A DNA stretch of 64,000 nucleotides from positions 16,789,444 through 16,853,443 of the forward strand of contig CAKAKS010000004.1 in the NCBI GenBank assembly GCA_916700875.1. Direction: 5' to 3'. The notes beneath the pieces are model-generated. The model ran no database searches, had not been told where the DNA came from, and saw only the letters and a program-made list of their open reading frames with translations. Below are positions 22,150-34,380 of this stretch, piece after piece. The DNA comes from Sebastes aleutianus (taxonomy: Eukaryota > Chordata > Actinopteri > Perciformes > Sebastidae). Each line of letters opens with the position of its first letter. Within the stretch, counting starts at the first letter, position 1. The position numbers were made by a program, and so were the translations under genes.

Positions 22150-23060
22150 GGAAGAGGTTAGATCCTTTCATTAAGAAAAGGCGGCAATGCAACAATGTAA
22201 AAATACTCAATTACAAGTAAAAGTCTTGCGCACAAACCTTTACTTAAATTAAAGAACAGAAGTATTAGCAGCATTGTTTACATGAAGTTGTTAAAGTAAA
22301 GATAGACCCTTCAGAGCTTTATATGATTGTTTCATATTAGGGCGGGACGATATCACTAAAATCTTCTATCAAAATAGAGGTCATTTCATATCTCGATAAC
22401 GATATATATCACGATATAGCATGTTTTCTGTTAGTTCAATAAATAAATAATCTAAATAACCACATGGTAAAGCCTATTTGTGTATACTTCTGTGTGTATT
22501 AAATACTTGACAAATGAAAACTGCAGAGTAGTTTCTCATTTAATTAAGAATTTTAGTGCAAAATGAACAAAACATGAATTTTTCCGGCTATACACTAAAG
22601 TGACTGAATACAAATACAGAGTAATCAGATTAAGACGATAGTGTAATTTAACTTAGTTTTATCTGATTTTTTGAGAAATCTGAGCTAGTGTGTGCTTGTT
22701 ATCAACTTAGACAATGCAATTGTGTATCATATCTCGATAGCGATTTCACCATGGTACGATTCCATTTAAAGACGATAAATTATCATATTGAATTATTGCC
22801 CAGACCTAGTTCAATGTATGTGTAAGGATTATTTAGATATTGTGTCTTATCCTGGAGAAGCAACTGCTACTTTATACACTTTAGTTAAAAGCAATGCGTT
22901 CATGAGCTTATCATATGTTTTAATGTACATGAAATCTGTAAAGTAACTGGTAGCTTCCTGTGCAGATGTCAAGTTAAAAGTACAATATCTTACCTTGAAA
23001 TGAGTAATGTAGAACTACACATTTGTACATAATGAAAAGATTTAAAGCACAAGTACATGA
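22150..23060 (+). mobile_element. Dispersed repeat (ACTTGTACT family) interrupted by an hAT-like element
   Basis: The flanks at 22150-22337 and 22809-23060 carry the AAAGTAAAGATAGACCCTTC, TGTAAAGTAACTGGTAGCTT and AGTTAAAAGTACAATAT motifs of the 18565-18852 family. They are separated by the 471-bp insertion listed next. Confidence 0.6.
22338..22808 (+). mobile_element. hAT-like non-autonomous element, nested
   Basis: The left end is TAGGGCGGGACGATATC. The right end read inverted is TAGGTCTGGGCAATAAT, an imperfect terminal inverted repeat. The interior has TATCTCGATAACGATATA and TCATATCTCGATAGCGATTT. The flanking bases are only loosely similar (TTTCATAT and GTTCAATG), so the 8-bp target duplication has decayed if present. 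Confidence 0.7.
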
Positions 23061-23194
23061 TTATTGTAGATGGCATTTTTTTTTTTTACATTTTGTGACA
23101 CAATGCCAATCAAGACGTGGTTTCCAGTATTGATACCACAACTTCCAATACATCTTCCCCACCTTACACAATAAAAAAACAAAAACAAAGCTCT

Positions 23195-23600
23195 CAAATG
23201 TTAAATGCAGTGCTAGAATGTAACCAAGTACATTAACTCAAGTACTGCACATCTGAGATACTTGTATTTTACTTGGGTATTTCCCTCTCATGTCACTTTA
23301 TACTTCTACTCCACTACAGTTCAGAGGGAAATATTGTAAACTTCATTTTAGTTACTAGTTACTTTACAAATTAAGATTTTATAAACTCATAAAAGGATGC
23401 AGATAAAACTGCTCAACTGTATGTCGAATTGATGAAATTAGCTCCACCTCAACCAACTACAAAAGTAAAACGCTTCTTATATATTAATACATCATCAATA
23501 ATAATGTATTGACAGTAATATTCACATACTTTTCCTTCAATTGTATTTTCAGCAGGGCTTTTACTTGTAACAGAGTATTTTTATAATGTGGAATCTGAAA
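23195..23600 (-). mobile_element. Second copy of the ACTTGTACT-family repeat, inverted
   Basis: It contains GTACATTAACTCAAGTACTG, CTTGTATTTTACTTGGGTAT and TTCTACTCCACTACAGTTCA, the reverse-complement arrangement of the copy at 18565-18852. Confidence 0.6.
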
Positions 23601-23905
23601 ACTTCCTCCAGTTTTGTTGATTAAATCTAACAAAGTAGTTTTGTTTTTTGTTTTGTTTTATTTCAATGTCGTAGTCATTTTAAGCCAAACCTGGATGTTT
23701 TTCACTAAACCTAACCAAATAGTTTTGTTGGCTAAACCAAACAAAGTAGTTTTGTTGTGTTTTTTGTTTTGTATTGTTTCAATGTGTTTAAAACTGCGGC
23801 TGTAATGTGGGAGAAAATGTTTCCCTTGAAACGTAATTGAGAATGCAGTTGTTGTATGAGAACATAATTTTGTCGGAGACAGGGTTGACTGGATGTACCG
23901 ACTAC
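23601..23905. repeat. Dispersed repeat fragment with internal short duplications
   Basis: AACAAAGTAGTTTTGTT occurs twice, with a related CTAACCAAATAGTTTTGTTG between them. The right part, with GAGAATGCAGTTGTTGTATG and AACATAATTTTGT, resembles a repeat common in perch-like fishes. No ends were defined. Confidence 0.4.
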
Positions 23906-25639
23906 TATCAATTAAAAAGCAGCAAAGAGGCTAAAATAGGCTTTTTACTGTATGATGCGTTCAAAGAAACCCATACTTCCAGATTGCATTTTATGGTGTT
24001 TATTAAATGAAACGAATTGCAAACAATAACTGTACTGGATTAACTAAAGTAGATGTAGTGACGTGATGGTCAACAGAAAATGTCCAAGTGTATGTAACTC
24101 AACCTCTTTGTCTAAAAATCTTGCGGTCCAAGTGAACAGGTAAAATAAAGTGAAACCACATCACTGTGCCAATTACCAGAAGTCATACCAACCAAAAGAA
24201 CACGTGCAGCCTAAACAAATAATAATGGTAAATGACACAGGCCAAATACTTTGGCTCCTACATTGGATACACTTTTAAATAAGCAGCTGTAAAATTTGCC
24301 AAACTGTGATTTAGAACAGTAAATATCCAATTGAAGAATAAGTTAAGAAGACTACGAACAAGGGATACCTACTTTTAGTACATAACAGCTTTCAATACTT
24401 GGTGCTACAGGCACATATTGGTCAGTACCAAATAAGTATAGGCCTCCTTAAGTAAATAAATGTTGTTACTTTTCACCTCTGAATATCCAGTATATTGTTA
24501 AAGACTGCTGAATCTATCCACATCTAACAAAGACTGTGGCCTAGTGGTCAGTGCGAGGGCACAGATAAAGTGGTTGAAGTAATGTTGAACACATGGTGGC
24601 TGAACATGTCAGCTCAAAGCAGTGTCCGGCTCGACTCATGTCAGCTTCCCACCACGGGGAACTTGACGTGTGGGAATAGAGGCTCCATGCATGGCTGCCA
24701 TGCATTGGCCCTTACGTTTCGCACATGTAGGTAAACAATCCCGCCTTGTCTACTGAGAGGCCTGCGTTTATACATGGGTGCAGAACATGTGTTGCGGCCG
24801 AAGTCGCATCAAAGGTCACTAAGCTATGCTTTGAACACTTCAAAGACGGGGGATGAGACTGTAGCTTTTAAGTTTTATGGCAGGTGTAAGCAGGGGTTGC
24901 TGACCAGCCCAGGGTGGTCTGCTCCCTGGTCTGCAAGGGGCTGCTGGTGGTTAGCATGGTCGAGGTGGTGGTGGTGTGTAGAGGGCCAAGGCGTCGGGGG
25001 CAGGGACATACCCGACCGACCAGCCTGTGTCCAAAACGTCTCCATGCAGAAGGCCACATTTGGAGTCCTTGGATGTGAAAGGGTTTCTGGGAGCAGACTG
25101 GACACAGGCAGACGTCCACTTCAAGGGTCTCTGGTTTCAGAGGACCTCAGCAGGGTACGTCTAAGGCCCGCGTCAGTCCCATTTGGAAACGGATACATTG
25201 GCAGAGAGGAGCGGCGGGGCCAAAGCCTGATGACCATACCACGGAGTGACCACAACGCTGCACCCTCCCCTGACAGACCAGAAACAGACCCTGTAAGCAA
25301 GTTCAAAGGATCCAAAGGGGTCTTGCCAAAGTTCATTCGCTGGAGTTCATTCATCTCAGCACCTGATGTGGTTCACTGCTTCTGGTTTTCGTGAGGCGTT
25401 TCAGTTTAAAGTGTGAGACTTCAAAGCTGCCGACGTTATTAGGACTTCTTTATTCAAAATGAGTCTGCATGCTGTTACTGCATCGCCTCTGTAACGTTTA
25501 CAATTTGCTGTTAATAATGAACAAAAATCTATTATCTGATAGTACTTTTCTGTCTTATCAATGGATTTATGTGATGAGGAGAAGGATTTGAATATTGTGA
25601 CAATTTTGGATGGAAGCAGGGAAAGAGATTTTGTTGATT
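23906..25639. other. Non-coding; includes a 206-codon frame of unknown meaning
   Basis: A frame at 24774-25394 (+) is the longest in the window. Its composition is Arg/Gly/Ser/Trp-rich, it has no domain I recognise, and it is overlapped by three minus-strand frames. The DNA at 24560-25400 is GC-richer than its flanks, which by itself lengthens frames. It is not called as a gene. Confidence 0.3.
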
Positions 25640-26180
25640 TTGGTCTCAAACGAAATGGGTATTGTTCAAAATTACTCCACTAACAAACATCCTGCCTCAA
25701 GCGGTACAGGTCCACGTTCCGCAACACAGCTCCAAATTCACGCAGTCGGGTGTGCTTTAACACGCCACATTACGAACATTGAAATCAACACAAAGTGGCT
25801 TAATAACTCCTCTGGTGACAGAGCCTGCTAAATTGATCATTTCGAACGCTTTACAATATCCATAATTATGCGAGTGGAATACAAGGTGCTGTGCGTCTGG
25901 TTGATGATCCTGGAATGACAGGTCTATAACAGCCCCCTTCTCTCCTTGAGATAGTCGGAGACCCACATGCACATTGAGAAAAGCCATTACAAGCCCAGGG
26001 TGGAGCAGGTGTGTTTGCGGCACTCCACAGATGGCTGGGAGCGTTGTTAATGAGAGAATAGTAAACACCAGAAAACTTTTATCTTTGATGGGAGATTGTT
26101 TTACCAAGTGTGGAAGCAGCGGAGGTCAATTCACACATATGATTCGATTGACCCCGGCTAATAAGGTCCCTATACTTTAG
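25640..26180. promoter_or_regulatory. Candidate conserved non-coding element
   Basis: Long complex sequence without repeats. It includes CATAATTATGCGAG (25860-25873), TAAATTGATCATTTCG and GTTGTTAATGAGAG. It is among the stretches in the window that look most like a conserved element by eye. Confidence 0.35.
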
Positions 26181-26259
26181 CACACTGTTTATGGACTCGC
26201 TGACACACGCCTTATGGGAGGTATTTGCAGTCTTTAGACAAGCTTTTTAGCTGCATAAC

Positions 26260-26660
26260 AAATGTCACAAGTGTAGTCCAACGGTGGCAGACCTCTTACC
26301 GATTAATTATTTATCGTGTCTTATTAAAACGGAACATTTTGCAACACCCAGAGAAACATTATTATCCTTCCAGAGTGTGAGACTTCTCTCCATTTCACCG
26401 TGCAGAAGTGAGATGATTAAAAGTGCATTACCTGGGCCTGGTGATTCCCTGAATGAGCTATGCTAAATTGGTTGTTTTCTGTGTCGTGATTAATTGGACT
26501 TCCCGAGCCACATTTCAACACGCTTTGTTTTTCTGTCCCCAGTCATCACCTATTATTAAAGACAAATTTTCAATATCTCTCTGGGAGTCCAATTAAGGAT
26601 TTACATTGTGACAGTATTTTTCACTTTAATTACTGTACGTGGCGCACGCGTTGACGTATT
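26260..26660. promoter_or_regulatory. Candidate conserved non-coding element
   Basis: Homeodomain-type cores are dense: CGATTAATTATTTATCG near 26300, GTGATTAATTGGAC (26487-26500), GTCCAATTAAGG and CTTTAATTACTG. The sequence is otherwise complex and repeat-free. Confidence 0.38.
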
Positions 26661-29600
26661 TCCTTATTTATCAAACAACACAGTGGAATAGTATTCATCA
26701 AGTAAACGGATAGTTGGATTCTGTAATTGCGGCTTCTTTTTTGGCGGAAAAAAAAAGAAGCAGAGATCCAAGATCTGATGAACAATTGAATAATTTATCA
26801 ACTGGAAAATGACTACACAGCATAAAACAATATTGTAGCTGAAAGAATATATATCTGCATGTGACTGTAATAGCAAATAGATGAAATGAAAAGAATGGGA
26901 TTTAAATATTATTATAACCCTCAAATACGGTAACTCAACAATCGCTGTAATATCACACCACAGGTTTCTGAATCACAATAGCTTGTGGGACTTAGCGCAA
27001 AATGTATGGTCAGTGCTATTAATTTCATTTGACCTCATATTGGGCAAACAGTTGGACTCCATTTGTAAGTAGTGTTGTAAAACATCAGTGCCAGCGTTCA
27101 CACTGATGCCTCGTGGCCACCGCACTTGACTTGGTATACAGCGTTTGACACTGGCATTCTGGGATTCACTCTTAAATACTTTAAAACCTAAATGCCTCAT
27201 TGTTGGAGACGACTGCAATAGCGCTGAAGTTAAGTGGCTTCAAATTGAAATTTCCTGTGGGTTTGTAGCCTGCATATGGAGCCAATAAAAGTCCTGTGGC
27301 CCTGGATAAATGTTAATTTTTCTTTTTGTGGGTCTGCAGGGTAAGAGAGATGATGACGGTTTCTCCACTAAACATGCAGATATTCTGTGAATAATCATCT
27401 CATTTCCTGAAAGGAATTTAATATATTAAAAAAATGGTAGGGCAATCCTCTTACAGTGATGGTTCCCTAGAAGCAAGGCCTGCAGTAGTTTGAGGCTACC
27501 CATGGCATCCTGCTTAATGCCCAATTTTCATTCAGTATCTATACCACCTCCTTTGTGTGACCCTGCAAATATCCTCTGGGCCTCTTCATTAGTCTACGGG
27601 GCCTGTGTGCAAAGGCTCTCCAGTTAATTTGCCCCGACAGGACTGTTTCCTCTACTGGAGATCAGCTAGAAAAAAACGCTTCAGTCACTCAAAGATTCAC
27701 ATATAACTGGTTTCTCCATCTTTCACATGTTCTCTTCGCTCGTTTTAAGTGCTTCAGCAAATCTCTCACACCACTCATTGGCTTGTTTATGGCCGGCTTT
27801 CTGCTCTGATCTTGTCATGCGCCGGTGATACGAGCGCGGTGCTGGATCATGGCTATAACGTTTTTTTTTTCTGCATTGTTTGGCCGACCACTTGCTGCTA
27901 CAATTGACCTGCGAGTGGAGCTGATGACCAAGATGACTAACCCCCGGGGAGCCCGAGTCAGGGAAATCATGCGAGAGATGGAGAGAGACAGAGAGAGGGG
28001 AGAGCAAGAGACCAAGACCAACTTGCACAACACGGGCACACAGTCACACACTGTGCTGTATGTGTGGCTGAGCTCAGTGTATTTCGGTTGAAGTGTTTGC
28101 GGCGAGGAGAGATGACACATTTATGCAGCACAAGGCCGTCATTTTCTTTTGGGTTCGTGGGGCTCCTGGTGAGATGCTGGCATGATGCGCCTGGCTCTGA
28201 CAGGTGCTGCCACCCCGACAGCGCGGCTCGGCCACCGACCAGACAAGAGTTGTCTGCTCGAGCCGCAGAAGACCCAGGACCGTGCTGGGAGCGTGATCCC
28301 AACTTGGCAGTGACCACAGCACCAATCACTGGAGCTGATTTAATTGTGTCACTCTTGGGGGATAAAAAAGAAGTTGGGGAAAGGCATGGTTGCTCTATGA
28401 ACACAACATTTATTGTTAGTTTACTCTAAAATCTCTCCAGTAGGGACTGTTTTTCTCAAATTGTAAAAGCAGGGTGTGTACTCGAATAGGTGTAATGTTT
28501 GCTATCAGAACAAGATGGGGAAAGTGAAGGAGCCGCTTTGATAGGAGACAAACTCTCGCCGTGAAACATTTGGAAACATGTCTTTCTCCGCTGCAGGGTT
28601 GTGAGGTTGCACATGGAAAACATTACGCTCTTTACGGATTGAATAAGGATGGGCCAATAAATGTCAGGAATTTAGAAAAAAAAAAAAGCAGGACCAAATC
28701 AAACAGGGTGGGGACTCCATCACTTGCCTCCAATCCGGCGTTGCATTCATTACGAGAGCGAGCATTCCTCACCACATCCCACCTTGCAGTTTGCTGTCTG
28801 CTCTGTAATTAGCTCAGGCAAGCTATTGTTTCCATGACAGCAAGAGCAAGCAAGAGGCAGACAAAACACAGACATAGGGAATTAAAAGAGAGGATGAGGA
28901 AAATACAGACCAGGTGGAAATTTCGGACACATCTGTAAAACAGTAATGAGACATTCACAGTTCACCTTGCAGATTCCCAGTGCCACTCCTCTCTAGACTG
29001 AATGGAGAGCAGTGGGGTTAAAAGAGAGGAAAAAAAGCTATAAAAGAGATGAGATTAACAAAGTCTTGTGGCGCTGCAAAGAGATCAGGTAACAGTGTGA
29101 GAAAGACACATTAAAAAAATACCATGTTGACGAGATTGAATGTGTCAGCTTTAATTTGGGGGGACTTTGGCTTAGCTCGGGCTGCAGACGATCTGGTCGA
29201 TACTTTTTGCTGGACGGCGTCCAAATCTGTCTCTTTGGAAGAGTCACGCCATGGGACTTTGTCCAGACACCCCAAGGAATGAAGCACTATGCCACAGTGC
29301 TTCAGATGGGCTCAATTTGGATTGGTTGCAAGGCTTTTTTGTATGATCAAATGTTTAATATCTGCATGGAATTTGTCTTTTTTTTTTTTTTTTATCATTA
29401 GATGTAAAAGTTGGCCGGCTGCTCTGGTTCTTGATCAGCCTGGACAATCTTTTGATCTTGACATCAGACTGTAAATTTGTGTTCTTTTTATGATTTTTTT
29501 CAGTTATTTCGAAGAGTGCTTTCTGTTTCTGATGTTTTTAAACTTGGAGATTTGCGAGTTATACTTATTTAAGTTGATGTATATGAATGTTATTTGGACT

Positions 29601-29929
29601 TTCCTCAAGTTTCAATTAAGCATCTCATTGAAGATCCTCCTCCTGCTTCCTGTTCTATCTGCCCATTCAGATGAGTGATAACTCACTTAAAGTTTACTTC
29701 TTGTTGTTTAACTTTGAACAGTTTAGATTATAAAGTTGTGCTTATCAAGTGACCATTTTTCTGCTCATCCTTCTGCTCAGAGATTTACAGGGGGTCGAAT
29801 CGTCAGAGTGAAATCATAGGTCTACAGATGTTTTCAAGATGTTTTTCCTGTCAGTTGCAGATTATCCCCTGTAGCAAAATCTCATTAAAGTGCAATTTAC
29901 AGAGCTGCACTGATGTTGCCATCAACCAA
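26661..29929. other. Repeat-poor non-coding desert
   Basis: No supported gene. Apparent frames at 27723-28429 overlap in up to four frames on both strands, which argues against coding. Short poly-A and poly-T runs lie near 26749, 27860, 28676 and 29379. Positions 27530-27660 and 28180-28340 are complex. Confidence 0.4.
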
Positions 29930-30330
29930 AATTAAAGGCATTAATTTTTCACAGAAGTTCACCGAAGTCCTCACAATAAATGATGTAGCACTTTGCAAGA
30001 ATGATTTGCCAAAGTATTATTTTGGAGAAAGAAATTAACTCACGCATTAACGGAGCGAGGGGATTGGACATAGGCTGCAAAAAAGATGTGCAAATGTGGT
30101 CATTTAGTCAGAGCGTGTCGGTACGGAGACATGCATATTAAGGCTACCATGCTGGGACAGATGAGGGAAGAGGGAAATATGAAACCCTGATGGAGGTTAT
30201 GACACAGACTCATAGAGAGACGTGTACACTGGAGGGCTAAGGCGCCCACTCTTCTGTTCTCACTGGTGTTGTGTGCAGGAGGACTTAAAACAGCCAAAAT
30301 GTACATGTAGTTTGGTTGAAGAAAAGCTTA
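29930..30330. promoter_or_regulatory. Candidate conserved non-coding element
   Basis: Complex sequence with GGCATTAATTTTTCAC, GAAATTAACTCACGCATTAA and TATTATTTTGG motifs. It is free of recognisable repeats. Confidence 0.3.
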
Positions 30331-31099
30331 TCCTTGTACTCTCAACTGTTAGAAAATGTAAAGGTCAGAATGCAATAATAAATGTTTGTCTGTGATTTAA
30401 AATTGATGTCATATTGGTGACATCTTTCAAAATCTACTCTCTATTTTTTAAGTGATTTATACATCAAAATTAAATTTTTAATTATTACAAAAACTAAATA
30501 GAATAAATTAAATGATACAATTTCACACAGTAGACTTTATGTATAAATATACAGTGTTTCTTACAATGTAACCCCACATATAGTGCTTTTAAAAAGTTAA
30601 AAGCAGGCTGCATATCTTTGTTTTTCTGTTCCTATTAATGTGAGGAATATTTTGGTTTTATTAAGTATTAATAAATGATGACCCCAAAATTAATTTTAAA
30701 AGATTTAAATACTACTTGAATCACATTTGAAGCACATATCATTTTAGAAATGCCAGTTAATCAAAAATATTTGGAATTCAACTAATTTATTTGAAATTTT
30801 TAAGATGTCAAACTCTTTTCTGCAAAATGTTGAGATTCCCCACGAAATGTTTTACCATCACAGTTAGTGTCTACACACGTTAACACTTGTTAAATATTTT
30901 GACTGCTTGTCAAAGGCTTGCATATTAAATAAATTGGACCAGTAATTCTTAAGATTAAAGCTTAAATAATATTTCTGAAATGGGAATTTTATTTTACAGT
31001 CTAATAATAATAACAATAATAATAACAATGAGAATAATTATTATAATTATAATTCACATTTTATTACAGTTCTAACAAACCTCTGCCATCATTTATTTC
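30331..31099. other. AT-rich, low-complexity non-coding stretch
   Basis: Strongly AT-rich, with an AATAATAAC run near 31002-31030. No gene or RNA feature is seen. Confidence 0.5.
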
Positions 31100-31470
31100 A
31101 ACGACTTATCACAGAAATTACAATTACCCAGGCCGGATTTTAATATACCGTGATGCACATTATAAGTCATGATTGATTATTAAATGGACATTGAACATGA
31201 CAAGTACAGCTCCATCTTTTATGTACATTAAAATTAATACCATGAAACGGTCTCTAAGCTGTGGAAAGTGTGCGGGCACTGCTCGGTCCCTGCAACAGTC
31301 CTTGAAGCTGCAGGGATGTGATTTATAGTGATGAGGATGTACTCCTGCAGACCACGTAGGGGACATAAAAAGTAGAGCATAATATTGTATAGTCCGGTGA
31401 TTTATGTTAGTATTTATGATTCGGAAACGGTGCAATTAACATTCATAGACTCGTGGTCTGAATAAATGCA
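31100..31470. promoter_or_regulatory. Candidate conserved non-coding element
   Basis: TGATTGATTATTAAATGG starts at 31170; its TGATTGAT core matches the known PBX/HOX composite site. AATTACAATTACCC and ACATTAAAATTAATACC lie nearby. No repeat signature. Confidence 0.38.
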
Positions 31471-31536
31471 GCCTTGCATAAAGCCTATAGGCCTGTGCAG
31501 CTCAGCAAAATGACTTTAATTAAGTTAGTTAAAATA

Positions 31537-31537
<1 letters not shown>

Positions 31538-31597
<60 letters not shown>

Positions 31598-31598
31598 T
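31538..31598 (+). repeat. (TTA)n microsatellite
   Basis: About twenty perfect TTA units followed by CTACTACTAC. The poly-Tyr frame across it is an artefact. Confidence 0.97.
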
Positions 31599-31739
31599 TA
31601 CTACTACTACAATTTTTTGCTTTTTCCCTGGAAAATTAAAAAAACTTTTTTTCCCTGAAAGGCAGTCACAGACTATGACAGACCTTTATTACAAAGTTAA
31701 AGGTCTGTCTAGGCAAAACAATGTAAGGCGGATATACGT

Positions 31740-32079
31740 TTAATTAAGTTAACTCATGAAAAAGATGTCACAGCATGCAGCGACCAGCCGGCCCGCTGCA
31801 CATAATGTAGGCGAAAGAGCAAATGCAGGGCTTTCTTAAGGCTGACTGTCTCTCAGCCACTTGTTTTTGTCCTCAGCTCACACCGTCGGGGCGTCATGCC
31901 AAAGCCTATCAACTAAATATCAAAGATACAGAGTGTCGGATCTTTCCACTCTGCATTTTTACCTTATTTCATCCAATCCCACCTGCTGTCTTAGGTTAAG
32001 TTATTTAAATGCAGCTTCTATTGGGAGGCTGCACACGCATGCATGCTCAAAAAATGCCATTGTCTTTTTTTTTTTCCCT
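31740..32079. other. Complex non-coding sequence
   Basis: No gene or repeat is seen, apart from a short T-run near 32066-32076. Confidence 0.35.
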
Positions 32080-32460
32080 TTCATCCTCAAATACGGAAAT
32101 CATTTGCAAGGAAATTATAGGCCTCGCGAGGGCAGGTCTTTTGCATACTAATTTTGTTAGACTTACCTCCCGTGGTCAATGTTCGATGTGACCATTAGCG
32201 AGAGCACTAGAATTTATTTTATTCGATTGAAAAGACAGTGTTTAGAGTAATGTGGCGGAGGCACCTTATGCCAGCTTTAAGATAAATGGTCGAGAACTCT
32301 CTTTGTCTGCTCCTGGACTCGGGCCTGCTGCAGATATGCCTCAGGAGTGTTTGAGTGGCGACTTAAAGAGATTTAAGGAAAACACGTGGCCTTTGTGGAG
32401 GCACAATGGCCTCCTCTTCAGGTGCCTCCTCAACGTGAGAGAGACCCCTTTTCTTATGGA
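32080..32460. promoter_or_regulatory. Candidate conserved non-coding element
   Basis: TTTTGCAT at 32139-32146 is one base from a POU octamer and is followed by ACTAATTTTGTTAG. ATTTGCAAG lies at 32102-32110. Complex sequence without repeats. Confidence 0.35.
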
Positions 32461-33739
32461 ATAATTGCATAACTTGAAACAGGATATCCTCCACCGTCGC
32501 TGACCATTTGTCTATGTGCTGACCTTCATATCTCCGACCCCACCCTGTCTACACCCGTCTCTCTCTGCATGATAGAATTACACAGGCCCATATTTCTACT
32601 CAAATTATGTGGACAGGTTTTTAAAAGGTGAAAGGAAATATTTTTTACAGGCTAAAAAATAAACACGTATCCAGCTTTGGGATTTGTAAAAAAAAAAAAA
32701 AAAAAAAAGGCTGGGGAGTGAAGCTGAGGAAGGGGAGATTTTACTGTTGGTTTCTTTGGGGGGTTGGTGAGTTTGAATGGCAGAAAAGGGGAGGGGGAGA
32801 AGGCTTCAAAAGCTGCTTACCAGCAGGTGGCGGCAGCAGAACGTTTGAGCAGCCCCACCCCTTCAGCTCCTGGGTTGTGGACTCTCTGGTAATATTGACA
32901 GGTGTTTTATCCTCCAGCTCAGGAGAAATTAAAACTGTCAACATGTCAGCAAATATGATATTATTGATCACCGGTGAGTGAAATTCAAAGCTGTCCTGAC
33001 ATGTTTGTCAGCTGATTATTAAAAAAATATTTGGTCAGTAATGATCACATCTGAATTGCAGACCTTTTTGCACTCGCATGTCTAGTTTGACAATAATACA
33101 TTGTTTTGCTTATTGTTGAACAAATCATAACAAAGTCTCAGCATCGCTGGCTGACACCTGGACAGACGTGATAGCCGTCAAGGTCCTTTGTGATGACTTT
33201 CCCCCAGTGGTCAGGTCCCTTATGTGGTGGGAGTCATTCAGAAGATGAATCACATGATGCATTTTTAATTTCCCTGCCGTGGCCCCAGTCCAGAACTCCG
33301 TGGGTCTCATGGAAATGAGTGCCGGACAGGCCAGCGACATCAGCCGACCAGGGCTGCAGCACTTAAGACATGATGTACGACGGTCATTACCAGAGGCAGG
33401 TCAGGAGGGACTCCGGGTCATTCTCGCCACCAAAGAGAAACAGCAGAGGAGGCAGAAAGTGTCTGGCCAGTTTAGAAAATGCCACATTTCCTCAGACGTT
33501 CTCCAGGAACGCACGCCGGGGCCCCTGATGGGTGAACGGTCCCTCAAGACAGCGAGGGATTATTACCCATCCTCACCTCTTGCTCTTTGTTCTCGTACAG
33601 TATACGGCTGCAGCACTCGGTGTGCTCTTCCTCTCAGAGTTGCATCACAAATAATGGTTTGACATGTGTGCCACTTATCAACACGTCTGCAGACAAGTTG
33701 ACAAGTCACACATCTATTTCAGTTTGAGGTCGGCTGATT
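32461..33739. other. Non-coding, with poly-A and G-rich tracts
   Basis: A run of about 20 A lies at 32689-32708, followed by a G-rich stretch (32711-32800). The 127-codon frame at 33279-33662 has no recognisable domain. Confidence 0.4.
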
Positions 33740-34380
33740 AGTGGTGCAGATACGGGATTGAGCATATGTGTCACTTTCACTCTTCCCGTTGGCATGGTGC
33801 AACTCCAGCACAGTAGAAGCTCCGGCTAATTACCGAACGTCTGACGGCCTTTTCCTTTCACTACCTTCGACTGAAAGCTTGACCTTTGCCTCCTGAGCCG
33901 TGTTGTGAAACGGCTCTTCTTTGTGAACGCGGCTTCTGGGTGGCGCAGCAGAGCGGCGGGCCGCGATGCTGGGGCCTCGGTGTTGTGTCTGGTGTCACAA
34001 TATTTGGGGTATCGGAGAGAGCAAATAGATTAGAGCAAAGCAAGGTGTGAACGTCAATGAATATCGCCGCATGTATCTCTGCTATGAGATTTCATAGCTT
34101 CCTTATTATGAGCAAAGGGTTATTCAAAATTAAACAAAAGTGCCTGACAAGTGGACAGTTAATTGCATTCAAAGCCAGTTCAAACCTCGCCTTCCCAACG
34201 CAAAGAGAGGACGGCATGTCAAGGAGATTAAGAAGTGAATCAAGCAAAAGGAGAGAAAAAGGGGAGGCAAAAAATGAAAGGATATAACCAAAATGAAATA
34301 ATGTGCTGGACCACCTCGAGAGCGAGTACAAGCGTGGCATCTGTGTCAGATGTTGTTAATTAATGTCAGTATGTTCCTCG
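33740..34380. promoter_or_regulatory. Candidate conserved non-coding element(s)
   Basis: Complex, repeat-free sequence with GGACAGTTAATTGCATTC (34154-34171) and GTTGTTAATTAATGTCAG near 34351. It could be more than one block. Confidence 0.28.

Noticed and set aside
27723..28429. Cluster of 83-145 codon frames on both strands
   Set aside because: Open in up to four overlapping frames with no domain, which points to composition rather than coding.
31474..31743. 89-codon frame with poly-Tyr
   Set aside because: It is the translation of the (TTA)n microsatellite.
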